From Euclidia mi (taxonomy: Eukaryota; Arthropoda; Insecta; Lepidoptera; Erebidae), in contig OX123209.2 in NCBI GenBank assembly GCA_944739405.2, positions 9,121,217-9,185,216 on the forward strand: a stretch of DNA of 64,000 nt. The letters run 5' to 3'. The position numbers were made by a program, and so were the translations under genes. The notes under the pieces were generated by a model. The model had not been told where the DNA came from. It searched no databases and saw only the letters and a program-made list of their open reading frames with translations. Shown here piece after piece: positions 31,996 to 42,234 of this stretch; the first letter of the stretch is position 1, and each line of letters begins with the position of its first letter.

Positions 31996-34230
31996 CTATC
32001 TTGTACGTCTAATAGTTTCCATTTGCCATGGTACTTGTCCCTCTGGACTCATAAAGTAATTATTATATTTTTCTCTGACGTAGACAGCTTCTTGGGTTGG
32101 ATTTCTTGATATGGAAGAAATATTGGACAATGCAGTAGGACTACTGCTATTGAGTTCTGTTGAGTTGGTAAAAATTACATCTTCTACATGCGCATTTTGA
32201 GCCATTAAAAAATTATGAAGGCAACAAGTGGCGAGAACGATTTTATCTGCCATGTAAGGCTGTACTTGTAAAGGTCCCTGAAACACTCTGAATCTTGCCC
32301 TTAATATTCCAAAAGCATTTTCAACAGTACGACGTGCACGTGACAAACGATAGTTAAAATTTTTATTAGCATCGTTGTTTACTAGCTTAACTTTACTGTA
32401 GGGTTTTAGTAAATATGTTTTTAATGGAAATGCTGCGTCAGCGACGATAGTATACGGTAAAGGCTCTGTATTCTGACGTAACGGTTCATTCTGTGAAATA
32501 TTTAGTTCTTGTCGCGCAAACATTTGACCTAGTAACGATTTTTCATATATACCACCATCACTGTTCCTACCGTATGCTCCTACATCGATCATAATAAACT
32601 TGTAACGAGCATTAACGAGAGCCAGTAGTACAATAGAATGTTCTTGTTTGTAATTGTAGAAGGTAGAACCTGCATTTATTGGGCAAATTATGTTTATATG
32701 TTTCCCGTCCAATGCTCCTAGACAATTAGGCCAACATTCTTTAAATTCTTCTGCAATATCTCTCCATGCTTGTTCAGTTGGTTACGGCATTACAATGGGT
32801 GTCATAATATTCCAGATTGCATCGCAAACTTCTTCAACTATTGCCTTTACTGTAGATACTCCCATGCGATAATTGAACGCCATTGAACGAAATGAATTTC
32901 CTGTCGCCAAAATCTGTAATTAAATAATTTTAAAACTTCTTAAATATTATTGTTTTAGTTGATAGTTGCAAGGAGGAGTGGACTAAATTAAGAAATTCTT
33001 TCGCCAGTGTACTTAAACGTAGGCGAAATAAAAAAAGTGGTCAAGCCGCTATGTCACACCTTGGAAATATGAAGACCAAATGAGTTTTTTGTGCCCGTTT
33101 ATGGAATCTCGAAACAGGACTACAAATATAGTATCTCCGCCTGGATCAGTGTCACCATCAAGATCGGCATTGGAAAGTCCTCCAGCTAGCCCGTATCATA
33201 GAAGCGAATCTCAATGCTCGACCAGGAGTTCTACATCAACTCGCCAGAATACTGGCAAGGCTGGCATGCAGGAGATTTATGAGCTTATGAAATCATCAAA
33301 TGATCTCAGAATTCAAAAACAAAACGCAAGACGGGAGGTAGAATTGGATGAAAATGATCTATTCTTTTTGAGTATGAGTAAAGCGGTAAAAAGTCTTTCG
33401 ATCCTTGAACAAACTAAAATGAGTAAAGCGGTAAAAAGTCTTTCGATCCTTGAACAAACTAAAATCAAACTCGATTTGCACTCTGCAGTATCTCAAGCAC
33501 AAATCCGCAAATTAGAAAAACAACAGACAAATACAGTTTTACAAACTCCAATCAACATAACATCCTACAAGATAATTCCACCACAGCAAACTAAGTCCCA
33601 GTTCCAGGTTTCACCACCATATCAAGAATGTCAACAGTCTCTTCGTTCATCCACTCATTCATCTATCGATTACCATCCAACTGCATTAACATCGAATACA
33701 ATATCTATGCCATCCACATCGTCATCTAACACATCACAACCACAGCAAATAGGTCCATTGGCTGATCAAAATCTTGTGACATACTACAGTTCAGTTGATT
33801 ATAGTGATTGTGAGTGATAAATTAATAAATTGTTTGCAATGTATGTTGTGATTTAAGTATAAAAAATAACCTAATTGTAATGTGATTGTTGATTCAGTAG
33901 GTACTACTATTACAATACATACCTTAAACATACAGCAAGTCTTTCCTTTGTTCCTATAGGGCGGCGGAACTGAGTGTGTATTTTTTTGATATCCTTTTCA
34001 ATTAAAGTGTGTACTTGCTCAAACTGTATTTTAGTAAATCTGAAACATCATTGGAATCTTTCGTCAACACTTTCTAATCCTCGAACAAGACAGTGAAATG
34101 CGCCTCTAGTCTCTCTTAATCTATTTACGGGATGAACCCAATATCTCCTTTTCCTTTTCTTTTTTTTTAGAAGAGTCATCAATAGAAAAAATTGAATATC
34201 TTCATCGTCACTGTCGTCAGACGATTCCAT
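31996..34230 (-). pseudogene. Harbinger DDE transposase gene (two exons, two stops)
   Basis: Exon 1 starts at 34230 (MESSDDSDDEDIQFFL), reads YWVHPVNRLRETRGAFHCLV and continues through an in-frame TGA at about 34049 to FTKIQFEQVHTLIEKDIKKI and TKERLAVCL, ending at a GT donor at about 33922. Exon 2 begins after the acceptor at about 32914 (LATGNSFRSMAFNYRMGVST), meets a TAA near 32785, and runs to 31996 with CLGALDGKHINI (first Asp), GAYGRNSDGGIY (second Asp) and ENAFGILRARFRVF (Glu). These are the DDE_4-type signatures. Joining the exons as I placed them leaves a one-base phase problem, so the splice sites are approximate. Confidence 0.82.
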
Positions 34231-34383
34231 TTTAAAACACGTATTCACTCTACAACTCTTAAAATGAGAATGATCTAAAAATGCGACATATTGCGCCACA
34301 AGACAACACATTAGTATGAACACTCCGGGACACAACAGACGGCGACCCGACACACCCCGACACAGCAATATGAACCTAGCTTT

Positions 34384-35210
34384 ACGATAGACAGTGGCGC
34401 GTCCACATTAGTCTGACGAGTTGTGTCGCGCGAGTACTGTACTGTACGGAACCCAATAATGTTAGCTTCGTCAGCACATCTCTCCCCACCAAATTATTTA
34501 GATAATCTTATTGTCATCTTAGCATTAATTTATTATAAATACCTTTGTAGATCTAACATTAGCGATTACTATTTTATATTTTAAATATACTGTTAAGCTA
34601 ACAACATTAAATAAAGTATTTTTTTTTACAATTAATCTGAGTCACAGAATAAAGAGAGTACTAACGTACTCTGAGTACAATCTCTTAATTCGCGCTGTAC
34701 CGTCCCCACACCCCTCCCCCTCTTTGTCGCAGACCGGGATATTGTCTGTCGCGACACGACAGACGCCGTCACGACAGATTACATCAGATAAATGTGAACG
34801 GGGCCTAGAGCGCGGCAGCCTCAGCACCGTAGGAAAAAACAAAATTGTAGTTGTCATAAAGTTTGAATTCAGCACATGAAAATATAGTTCATATAGTTGA
34901 AAATCTATTATGTATTATTGCGCATGTATCAAATAGTCGACTTGTGAATCAGAGTGAAATAGTAAATTTGGCATCTATCGGTCTACGTATCAATGCGAGA
35001 TCGTTGGTCTCTCCTCTCTCTTATTTTTAAATTTTGTTTATAAATATAGTACTTGGCAATGGTCATACTGCAATAGGGTTGTGGCATGTGTTTTTACTAG
35101 CCGGCTGCCTGACTGACGCCAATTGCTGTACCTACTTTGGGTACTATACAGTGGTAATAATGGGCCATAACATACATATTTACTTATACTTACTTTTTTG
35201 TAAATATATA
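34384..35210. other. End of outer MITE and spacer, no gene seen
   Basis: 34385-34804 is the right part of the outer MITE. 34805-35210 is AT-rich with no motif recognised. Confidence 0.5.
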
Positions 35211-35598
35211 TAACGTATAACGTAGGTAACGTAGGAGAATGTGGGTGTTCTTCGTCTCTCAGGTCTTCCTCCATTGTACATTTCAGGAAAATAAGACTCG
35301 GTATACTCTCAATAGGTTTTACCCAAACTAATTAGTTCTCTTCACAAACTAAATATGCACACGTAGCTCGGATGAAAATGGATTACTTTTGGAAACGCGG
35401 CGAAGTCGGACGTAGGTAGGCCACACTTGTTTCCTCTGCTGTGTCTGTCGCCAAAAAGTGCCCGTTGACAGCTCCACGTTCGCTTATAAAACATTTAATG
35501 ACATTGACAGCTGTCAACTGCTGACCTCAGTGTTGCCAACCATCGTATCCGAATACGCCCACATCTATTAAGATTTGACGTTCCGTTCTCCAATCACC
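35211..35598. repeat. 388-bp dispersed repeat, copy 1
   Basis: taacgtataacgtaggtaac... to ...gttccgttctccaatc matches 47251-47638 along its whole length with only a handful of differences. It contains a TATA-like cttataaaac and the palindrome tgacagctgtca, so it could be a promoter-bearing LTR or a MITE, but I see neither clear TG/CA ends nor inverted ends. Family unknown. Confidence 0.7.
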
Positions 35599-36068
35599 GA
35601 CACGGCCATCTTGACACGTCACACGCCCCTGTGTGATGCTCCTTCTTCTTCGTGCTCGGTCCCTCACTGCTGAAGATCGCGAACAGATATGTGTGTCCAG
35701 CAGGAGCGGTCGTACGCCGTATGTAAGGCTCGTTGCATGCTGCCGCCCACCGCCATCTTGATCGTGTCAGACCATCTTGTAGGTGCCCTGGGTGAGGCTT
35801 CTGCAAAAGGAAAACGTTCTGCAATATCTCAAGGTCTTAGCTCGGCCCATCCTGATCATCGTTTAGTTAAAGAATAGGGCTCGTTACGTTATAAACCACA
35901 ACACTATGGGTTAACATCAAGTTTATTTCAACTGCATCATACTATCACAACATGATATTATGAAAGCAACTCTCTCATTAGTGAACAGCATCAGAGAATT
36001 ATATCAGAAACGTTAATCAGCGAAAAGTATCACGGTTCACGGGCCCCTTCTCACTATGAGAAGGGTAA
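35599..36068. other. Spacer, no gene confirmed
   Basis: 35600-35877 is open for 62 codons on the plus strand (LPPTAILIVSDHLVGALGEA), but I recognise no domain. The rest is unannotated. Confidence 0.35.
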
Positions 36069-36960
36069 GGCTATAGTCCACCACGCTGGCCAAGTGCGGG
36101 TTGGCAGACTTCACATGTCTTTCGAGCACACTCCGAAGAACTCTCAGACATGCAGGTTTCCTCACGATGTTTTCCTTTACCGTCGTTGCTATCACCTACA
36201 CGAGCGTAGCAACTCATGTCACCTCCATCGAGTGACGTACACACTGTCGTCGCTATCACTTAAAACGAGCGATGGCGGCCCATTGCCATCTACATCGAGT
36301 GACAATTAGGCCATAGTCCACCACGCTGGCCAAATGCGGGTTGGCAGACTTCACATGTCTTTCGAGCACACTCCGAAGAACTCTCAGACATGCAGGTTTC
36401 CTCACGGTGTTTTCCTTCACCGTCGTTGCTATCACCTACAAGAGCGTAGCAACTCATATCACCTCCATCGAGTGACGTACACACTGTCGTCGCTATCACC
36501 TATAACGAGCGATAGCGACCCATTGCCACCTACATCGAGTGACAATAAGGCCATAGTTCACCACGCTGGCCAAATGCGGGTTGGCAGACTTCACATGGCT
36601 TTCGAGCACACTCCGAAGTACTCTCAGACATGCAGGTTTCCTCACGATGTTTTCCTTCACCGTCGTTGCTATCACCTACACGAGCGTAGCAACTCATATC
36701 GCCTCCATCGAGCGACGTACCCATTGTCGTCGCTATCACCTATATCGAGCGATAGCGACTCATTGCCACCTCCATCGAGTGACAATAACCTTGCCAGGGT
36801 CGTTGCTATCACCTAAATCGAGCAATAGCAACTCACGCCACCTCCATCGCGTGAGGTAAACCATGTCACCTCCGTCGAGTGACCCTTAGATTACTTATTG
36901 CCTCCAACGAGCAATACAACGAACACATCACCTAAATCGAGCGACATGTCCGTTTACCAA
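36069..36960. repeat. 240-bp tandem array with a series of constant-loop hairpins
   Basis: Three units start at about 36069, 36309 and 36549 (each opens ccatagtycaccacgctggc...), followed by a decaying partial unit to about 36960. The first half of each unit (gcgggttggcagacttcaca, gcaggtttcctcacgatgtt) is a sequence widespread in lepidopteran repeats. The second half is a run of short hairpins sharing a loop like ACCTMYATCGAG with different stems: GTCGCTATC/GATAGCGAC (36489, 36729), GTTGCTA/TAGCAAC (36185, 36425, 36665), GTCAC/GTGAC (36218), TATTGC/GCAATA (36896), TCACGC/GCGTGA (36833). Confidence 0.85.
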
Positions 36961-37149
36961 CTTAGTAATGATACCAACTACTGTTCACTAATCAGAAAGA
37001 AGCACCACTAAATTTAATTCATCATTCAGTTAAGCTAAGGTATTTGGACTCTACATCTTCTAACCAAATGCCTTTAATAAACTACCTTCATTTTCATTAC
37101 CAGTTTCGGCCAGATAAGCTTTAGCTTTACCAGTTACCAAGCTCCACAA

Positions 37150-37520
37150 GCCACATACAGGCTTCACACAGGCGCGGTGCCACATACGGGCCTCGCGCCA
37201 CACACGGGCCGCACGCCACACGAGCCGCGCGCCACACACGGGCCGCGCGCCACACACGGGCCGCGCGCCACACACGGGCCGCGCGCCACACACGGGCCGC
37301 GCACCACACACAGGCCGCGCGCCACACATGCTCTGCTGGCCACCAAGCCACACTCGCCACCAGGCCGCGCCGGCCGCCAGACCGCGCCGCCCGCCAGGCC
37401 ACCCCAGCCACCATACCGCGTCAGCCATGCCACGCCGACCTCCTGGACGCGCCGGCCACCAGGCTGCGCCAGCTATCAGGCTGCGCCGGCCATCAGGCTG
37501 CGCTAGCCACCAGGCTCACC
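37150..37520. repeat. GC-rich 18-bp minisatellite
   Basis: 37180-37325 repeats acacacgggccgcgcgcc about eight times. 37330-37520 continues with a related, more variable unit (ccaccaggctgcgccggc). The several overlapping open frames on both strands encode six-residue repeats and are by-products of the 18-bp period. Confidence 0.9.
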
Positions 37521-39323
37521 CAAAAAGAAATTAAATCTATCATTAGTATTTCAAAGATCCGTCTCATTGCATGAAAGTAATTCAACGTTCGAACTTCGTA
37601 AATTTTAAGCGATTATCAAATTCATTTACAACTTCACAACTGCACAGAATGTAACTCCCGTCCATATTCTCAATGAGCTATGTCAAAACTGGATTTGACC
37701 ACTGAAAAAAACTAAAACCAAATACGAACATGGCGAGAACTGATAAGCTACTTTCGGACAAACTGATTTCCTTTGGCTACACATAGGAAACGACTACAGA
37801 TAACCAATCGGTCTATGAGCACTTTCAGATTCTCGCAACACGCTCTTGTCATACGAGCATACGACACAGAAATCAGAGGTAGATGATTTAAGCGATCAAA
37901 AATCAAATGAGAGCTACTTGTCTAGCAGGTATACATGATTGCGATCAACAACCACACCTTAATGCACTTCGCTCTAGGAATAAAAGAACATTATCGCACA
38001 GCACTCAATCTAGTCGTTCGGCTATTCCTGACCCAAATCAGTGGGAATAAAGGTACTCTGATCAAAATCATTACAGGTTTTAATGAAAATCACAACTAAC
38101 TCTTTCTCTCGAAGCTGACATGTTGAACAACACACATACTCGTTAAAATAATAGGAAACTCATTAAAATATTGCATTGCTCATACTCTGACATCCATCGG
38201 GTCTTCAACATCACGCTATTCAACCTCCATCCGGTTACACAACACCACATGGATAATCATTTCGAGCGTAAAACAAAGTAATCTTAAACTAGGTTTATTG
38301 CACATGTTGCTTTGGTTTTCCGTATCACATAGACTATAAGCAAATCTTACTAGGCTGATGCTCTAGATGTTAAGTTTACTACCAAGTATCCAAACAGTCT
38401 TTTCAGCGTTATAACTTTGTCATGGATAGTCTAAATACGAAGTCTAAATATGGAGACTATGACTAACACAAAAGCTCATGGGTAAACTATGCTAACCAGA
38501 AAGGCAATTTGTCGGTCAAACTAACGGCAACGCATGGCTACACATGCAGCCACACAAACGGCTTATCCAGTTTATGCAAATCTACATCAACGCAAACGCG
38601 GGTACCACAAAATTATCACAACAACGACTAAAAAATAAGTACCCATTTAATTATAACAAGTTTAACATACAATCATCACTAACGATCACTAACCTAGTTC
38701 TACCTACAACGAAAATTAAAATCTCTGAAACTGATTATCATAACGCTCTACCATGATCACTCAATCATTTTCTTCTACATCTGATAATCGAGTTTAACAG
38801 CTTCTACTAGAAACACTATCACTCCTAAACGTCCTAATTGTAACTTGGAATTGGCCAGAGAACTCGGGACACTTGATAAAAATTCTCAGTGTATCACATG
38901 AATTTCAAAAACAAACCGTAGGTAATTTTCGCGCGTAAAATCTTAAAATTTAATTAAATTTTACTAGTGGTACCATCTAATAATCATGAGTAAGAAATAT
39001 TTTAATGTGCCATGTTAAAAATTTATGCACAAAGAAGCAAGTGTATATAATTGCAACACCGAGATCATAGATTATACAGATATACTGGTATAGATGCGCA
39101 ACTTCCTGTAAGGAAAACGTTCAATAGGCATCCTCGACTCTAGATGGCGTACAAATAAATTTTATTTTTATTCCGATCGTATAGATGGCGTTAGTAGTGG
39201 ATTCATTTTTCAAAATAAAATAAATGTTTAATTTCGGTGTTAATAAATAAGTAAATGACAACTATTATGTAAAATATGCAATTTAAAAGTAAAAAAATAT
39301 AAAAATCACAAAAAGTAATTCTA
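37521..39323. other. 1.8 kb without recognised genes
   Basis: Moderately AT-rich, with no motif-bearing frame above 70 codons. It might be the body of the unit that carries the hairpin array and the minisatellite (35.9-40.1 kb has similar composition), but I cannot assign it. Confidence 0.4.
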
Positions 39324-39398
39324 GATGAGCGTGGATTCGATCCACGGACTTCTTAGTTATGAGCCCAGCACGCTTCCACAGCGCCACGCAGATCTTAA
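39324..39398 (-). tRNA. tRNA-Met(CAT)-like sequence, probably pseudogene or SINE head
   Basis: Minus strand: D-arm like tggcgctgtggaagcg, anticodon loop ctcataa, T-arm cgtggatcgaatccacg with a perfect 5-bp stem. The acceptor stem pairs only at about five of seven positions and the anticodon stem has a mismatch. The initial and final segments do not look like a functional elongator tRNA. Confidence 0.4.
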
Positions 39399-40293
39399 CA
39401 ATGTTGGCGAAATTACCGTTCAGTTATCGCTACAGGTATTTCTAGGTATATATGTAATTTTTTTCTTGCAATCATCGGTAGATGGTGCTGATTTATGTAT
39501 ATGAAATTTACCCATGTAGGGAGCTTTCACGGCCCTGACCGAGATCGTCTGTACAACTCAGAACTACAACGAGTAAAAGAGTCGCTTTTTACTTAGGCTC
39601 TGATGACGTTTAAACAAAAACCATTTTTACTTAGGCTCTGATGACGTTTAAACGAAAACCATTAGGGATTACAAACACCACGAGTCGGTGAAATAATGGC
39701 GCTAGTAATATACTTCGACTATGGTCAGGTTACATTGACCAACCAACTGCACATGTCTAAACAGCACTGCAGTTCACGTCTATTTAAGAGAAAGCTACAA
39801 GCTGTTTCTTCACAAAATCAGCACGGTCAGCCGCAATCACAGCACAGTCTTACACTATGATCCCAGTACGCACGATTCGATTAATCCAACAACCCCAGCG
39901 CCGCTGCCCTGCGAAGGACTGTCTAGACCGGTGTTATTGTTTTAGATTAAGCAGAAAACCAACCAAAGCAACAATCAACACCCATGTTGATTCTAAAACC
40001 AATATTACAATTGCACTAGAACAAAAACTAGCATGTTTCACTCAAACGCACTTGCTTGTCAAACAATGCAAGTCGGCCTGTACGCTCACTCTCGTTACTA
40101 TCACCACAGTATAAAGACATACAGTAGTTTGACGCCTTTGATCTCGTAGAAAAAGCCGACAACGTCTAGACAAGGGTAAGTAGGCTAGGGCTGCCACATG
40201 TAAACAATACCTACTTATTCAAACACCGTCTATTTATTTTAGAACAATATTACAATTGCTACGCTACATGAATAATATAGTGTAAATCACTTA
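39399..40293. other. Spacer with one short tandem duplication
   Basis: No gene recognised; an 85-codon frame at 39857-40114 has no known motif. The duplication at 39586 is listed separately. Confidence 0.4.
39586..39661. repeat. Two tandem copies of a 38-bp unit
   Basis: tttttacttaggctctgatg...aaaacca at 39586-39623 is repeated at 39624-39661 with one difference (aaacaaaa versus aaacgaaa). Confidence 0.93.
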
Positions 40294-40574
40294 TCTATAC
40301 ATATAAATAAAATTGGAGTGTATGTTTGTAATATTAAAACAACCGCTTTTTACTAAATGCATATGGATGTATACTCGGTACATACACCGAAATGATTTTT
40401 TTTACAATTTTTGTCTGTCTCTCTGTTTGTTCTCGCTAATCTCTGGCACGGCTGGACCTATTTTGACGGGATCCTCACTGGCCTGATGTACCAAGGAGTA
40501 ACTTAGGCTAAAAATTAACCGGGTACGCGAAGAAATTCCCTCAGGACGCGGGTGAAACCGTGGGAAACAGCTAA
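40294..40574 (+). mobile_element. Helitron-like non-autonomous element (281 bp)
   Basis: Starts TCTATACATATAAATAAAAT after an A, and ends gtgggaaacagCTAA before a T, the TC...CTRR between A and T arrangement of Helitrons. The body (ttgtctgtctctctgtttgt, ggctggacctattttgacgg) is a familiar lepidopteran repeat. The 3' hairpin expected ~10 bp before CTRR is weak here. Confidence 0.7.
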
Positions 40575-40702
40575 TTTATTATATTACAATAATTAACGAT
40601 AAATAATTATTATAAAACACGTTGCATTTTTCGTGCGGTGACAGATTTGCATACAAAGTGTCAGCCAGCACCTATTTCATCCCGCAGGTGTCGTGGGAGG
40701 CT

Positions 40703-41215
40703 CCCCCCCGTGGGATCTCCACCTTGTCGTGGTGGGGGGGCTCAGTAACCGTGGATTGGAGCCCCGCGGTGAAGCTAAGAGGGATCCAGGAGGGGACGCT
40801 CCGCGTGGGCTTGACGGAGGCCTGCGCAGGATGCGTCCAAAGGGGCGGGTGCGAGGGACAGTTATTATGTCCCTCGCAGTCGGGCGCGGTCGCGGGAGGA
40901 GAGGCGTGTCGGTGTTGCGTTGCCGCGCGCCCTATCTCCCGCGACCAAACCGGGGCGCACCATTCGATGCGTCGCGGTGGGGCCGCAGAGGAAGAGGAGA
41001 TGCGGTGTTGCGTTGCCGTCCTCCCTATCCTCTGCGGCCGCTCGGTGTTTTGGCGGCGGAGCCCAACACCTTCATCCGCCGCCAAGGGGGTTTTGTTCGG
41101 GGCCCGCCTGACCATCTGGCGGGCCGATACCCGTCGGGGGGTTGCGACGTATGCTTGGGCGAAACCCGACCCTCCGACATACGGGTACGTGAGGAATACG
41201 GGAAGCGATTGACAT
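40703..41215 (+). mobile_element. Stem-loop-rich GC retroposon, copy A (3' truncated)
   Basis: Starts CCCCCCCGTGGGATCTCC and is colinear with the full copy at 54539-55136 up to about 41207, then diverges with no poly(A). It carries perfect stems in series: 40851-40860/40868-40877, 40888-40898/40936-40946, 40981-40991/41029-41039, 41050-41060/41075-41085 and 41101-41108/41118-41125. The long frames open in this region on both strands reflect high GC and have no recognisable domain. Family not recognised. Confidence 0.75.
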
Positions 41216-42234
41216 AGCGGTGGTTTAATGGATGTGTAACCTTGGGATCAGTTTGCAGAGCCTATGTTATCGATATGAAGTATTTTGCAGATTTTTTTCG
41301 TGCAAACTACGTTAAGGTAAAGCAATAGACATCACGGTCATTTTATGGATGGGGGACCGGGCTATGAGATTACGGAGAACATGTGTGGGGTTTATAAAAG
41401 GGGTCCAAAAATATGGTTATTTTTGAGCTAGGATGCGCCGTTACCAAGATACATAATACTATGTGATAGGTACATACCTAATGCGAAGGTACTAGGTACT
41501 TATTGAATGAAATTAAAATCACACCAGAATCTAATATTACCTTACAACGCATATTTTCTTACGTCTGCCATGATGTTTACGTACAACAATTGCTACTTTA
41601 TTCTGTAATTTGGCCAGACATGAGATATTGTAAAAAGTTAGTAGATTAGTAGGAATGTGCACATTATTATAGGTGGTTATAGGTACATACATTTCAAAAT
41701 AATATAAATAATTATAATAAATGAAATTTTCTTTTTTGGTATAAGTAAATTTATGAAATCGCAGATTTTTTGAATCCTTATTTAGTTGATTGAATCAGGC
41801 GTTACTTGGCGGAACTCCATTGTAACCTAATGGAAGGAAAGAGGAACCCACCACGCACCCTCGAATTGACCACACAAAATCCTTATTTATTTAAATATTT
41901 AAACAGCATAAAGAATTTCAATGTCTCACAGCACAAGTCGTATGCATCATCTTAATAAGCAAATAAATAAGTAACGAACAAAAAACAAGCACGTGCCAGC
42001 CCCCAAAAATATGTACCTAGTTAGGAACTAAGGCGATATACGTAACTAGGTATTGCTCTTCCCGCGTCTCACCTCTTGGCCCCCGCACGATTGACCCGTC
42101 TAGACGCGTTCGTCGAACGACTGTATGGATTATTTGACTGTGCTATTACAGTCCATAAAGTAAGACCGAGACAATAGCTTTCTTTTTCACCGGCGTATCA
42201 GACTTAAAACCGTTCGATATCTACGCTATAGCTA
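41216..42234. other. 1 kb AT-rich spacer, no gene seen
   Basis: No coding frame with motifs. It is possibly the host side of the SINE/(AAT)n target used by the Dong-type element. Confidence 0.4.

Larger units (their letters stand above)
30304..33817 (+). pseudogene. Harbinger partner gene: MADF/BESS protein, interrupted by mariner
   Basis: Exon 1 starts at 30304 (MSDELIELVRQYKVLY), is cut by the mariner at a TA run, and resumes at about 31873 with CKEYKDHGITNSAWEEIATT up to a CAG|GTAAGT donor at about 31959. The acceptor ttgttttag at about 32953 leads to CKEEWTKLRNSFASVLKRRR, completing a MADF domain. A one-base frameshift near 33061 separates this from 33080-33817 (MSFLCPFMESRN..., then LFFLSMSKAVKSLSILEQTK, a BESS-like motif). 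The BESS repeat unit of 48 bp is duplicated in tandem. In the family this protein binds DNA and brings the transposase to the nucleus. Confidence 0.8.
30035..34381. mobile_element. Two-gene PIF/Harbinger DNA transposon (4347 bp, TSD TTA)
   Basis: Perfect 36-bp terminal inverted repeats (AGCTAGGTTCATATTGCTGT...) at 30035 and ending at 34381, flanked by TTA (30032-30034 and 34382-34384). It contains both genes expected of an autonomous Harbinger: a DDE transposase (minus) and a MADF/BESS Myb-like partner (plus). A 1518-bp mariner is inserted in the partner's first exon. Without it the element is about 2.8 kb. Confidence 0.92.
29650..34804. mobile_element. Outer Harbinger-like MITE, split by a younger Harbinger
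   Basis: Left end agctgcgttcacatttatct(29649 on) and right end in reverse complement ggccccgttcacatttatct (from 34804). The inverted similarity continues through gtgatct and tgacgg. Both ends are rich in gtctgtcg. The native interior is only about 29690-30034 and 34385-34740; the rest is the inserted element. The flanking triplets (TTA left, TAG right) do not match exactly, so the edges are uncertain by a few bases. Confidence 0.65.

Noticed and set aside
36069..36960. CRISPR-like array because of regular repeats.
   Set aside because: Eukaryotic repeat context, 240-bp period, no unique spacers and no cas genes; it is a tandem array.
37060..37506. Several overlapping long open frames in the GC-rich region as real repeat proteins.
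   Set aside because: They follow from an 18-bp tandem repeat open in several frames on both strands and have no start context or domain.
39324..39398. Functional tRNA-Met gene.
   Set aside because: The acceptor and anticodon stems are mismatched; kept only as a low-confidence tRNA-like feature.
40622..41217. The 196- and 174-codon frames in retroposon copy A as proteins.
   Set aside because: Copies B and C do not keep these frames intact, all frames are rich in R, G, A and P, and the sequence is explained by stem-loops.
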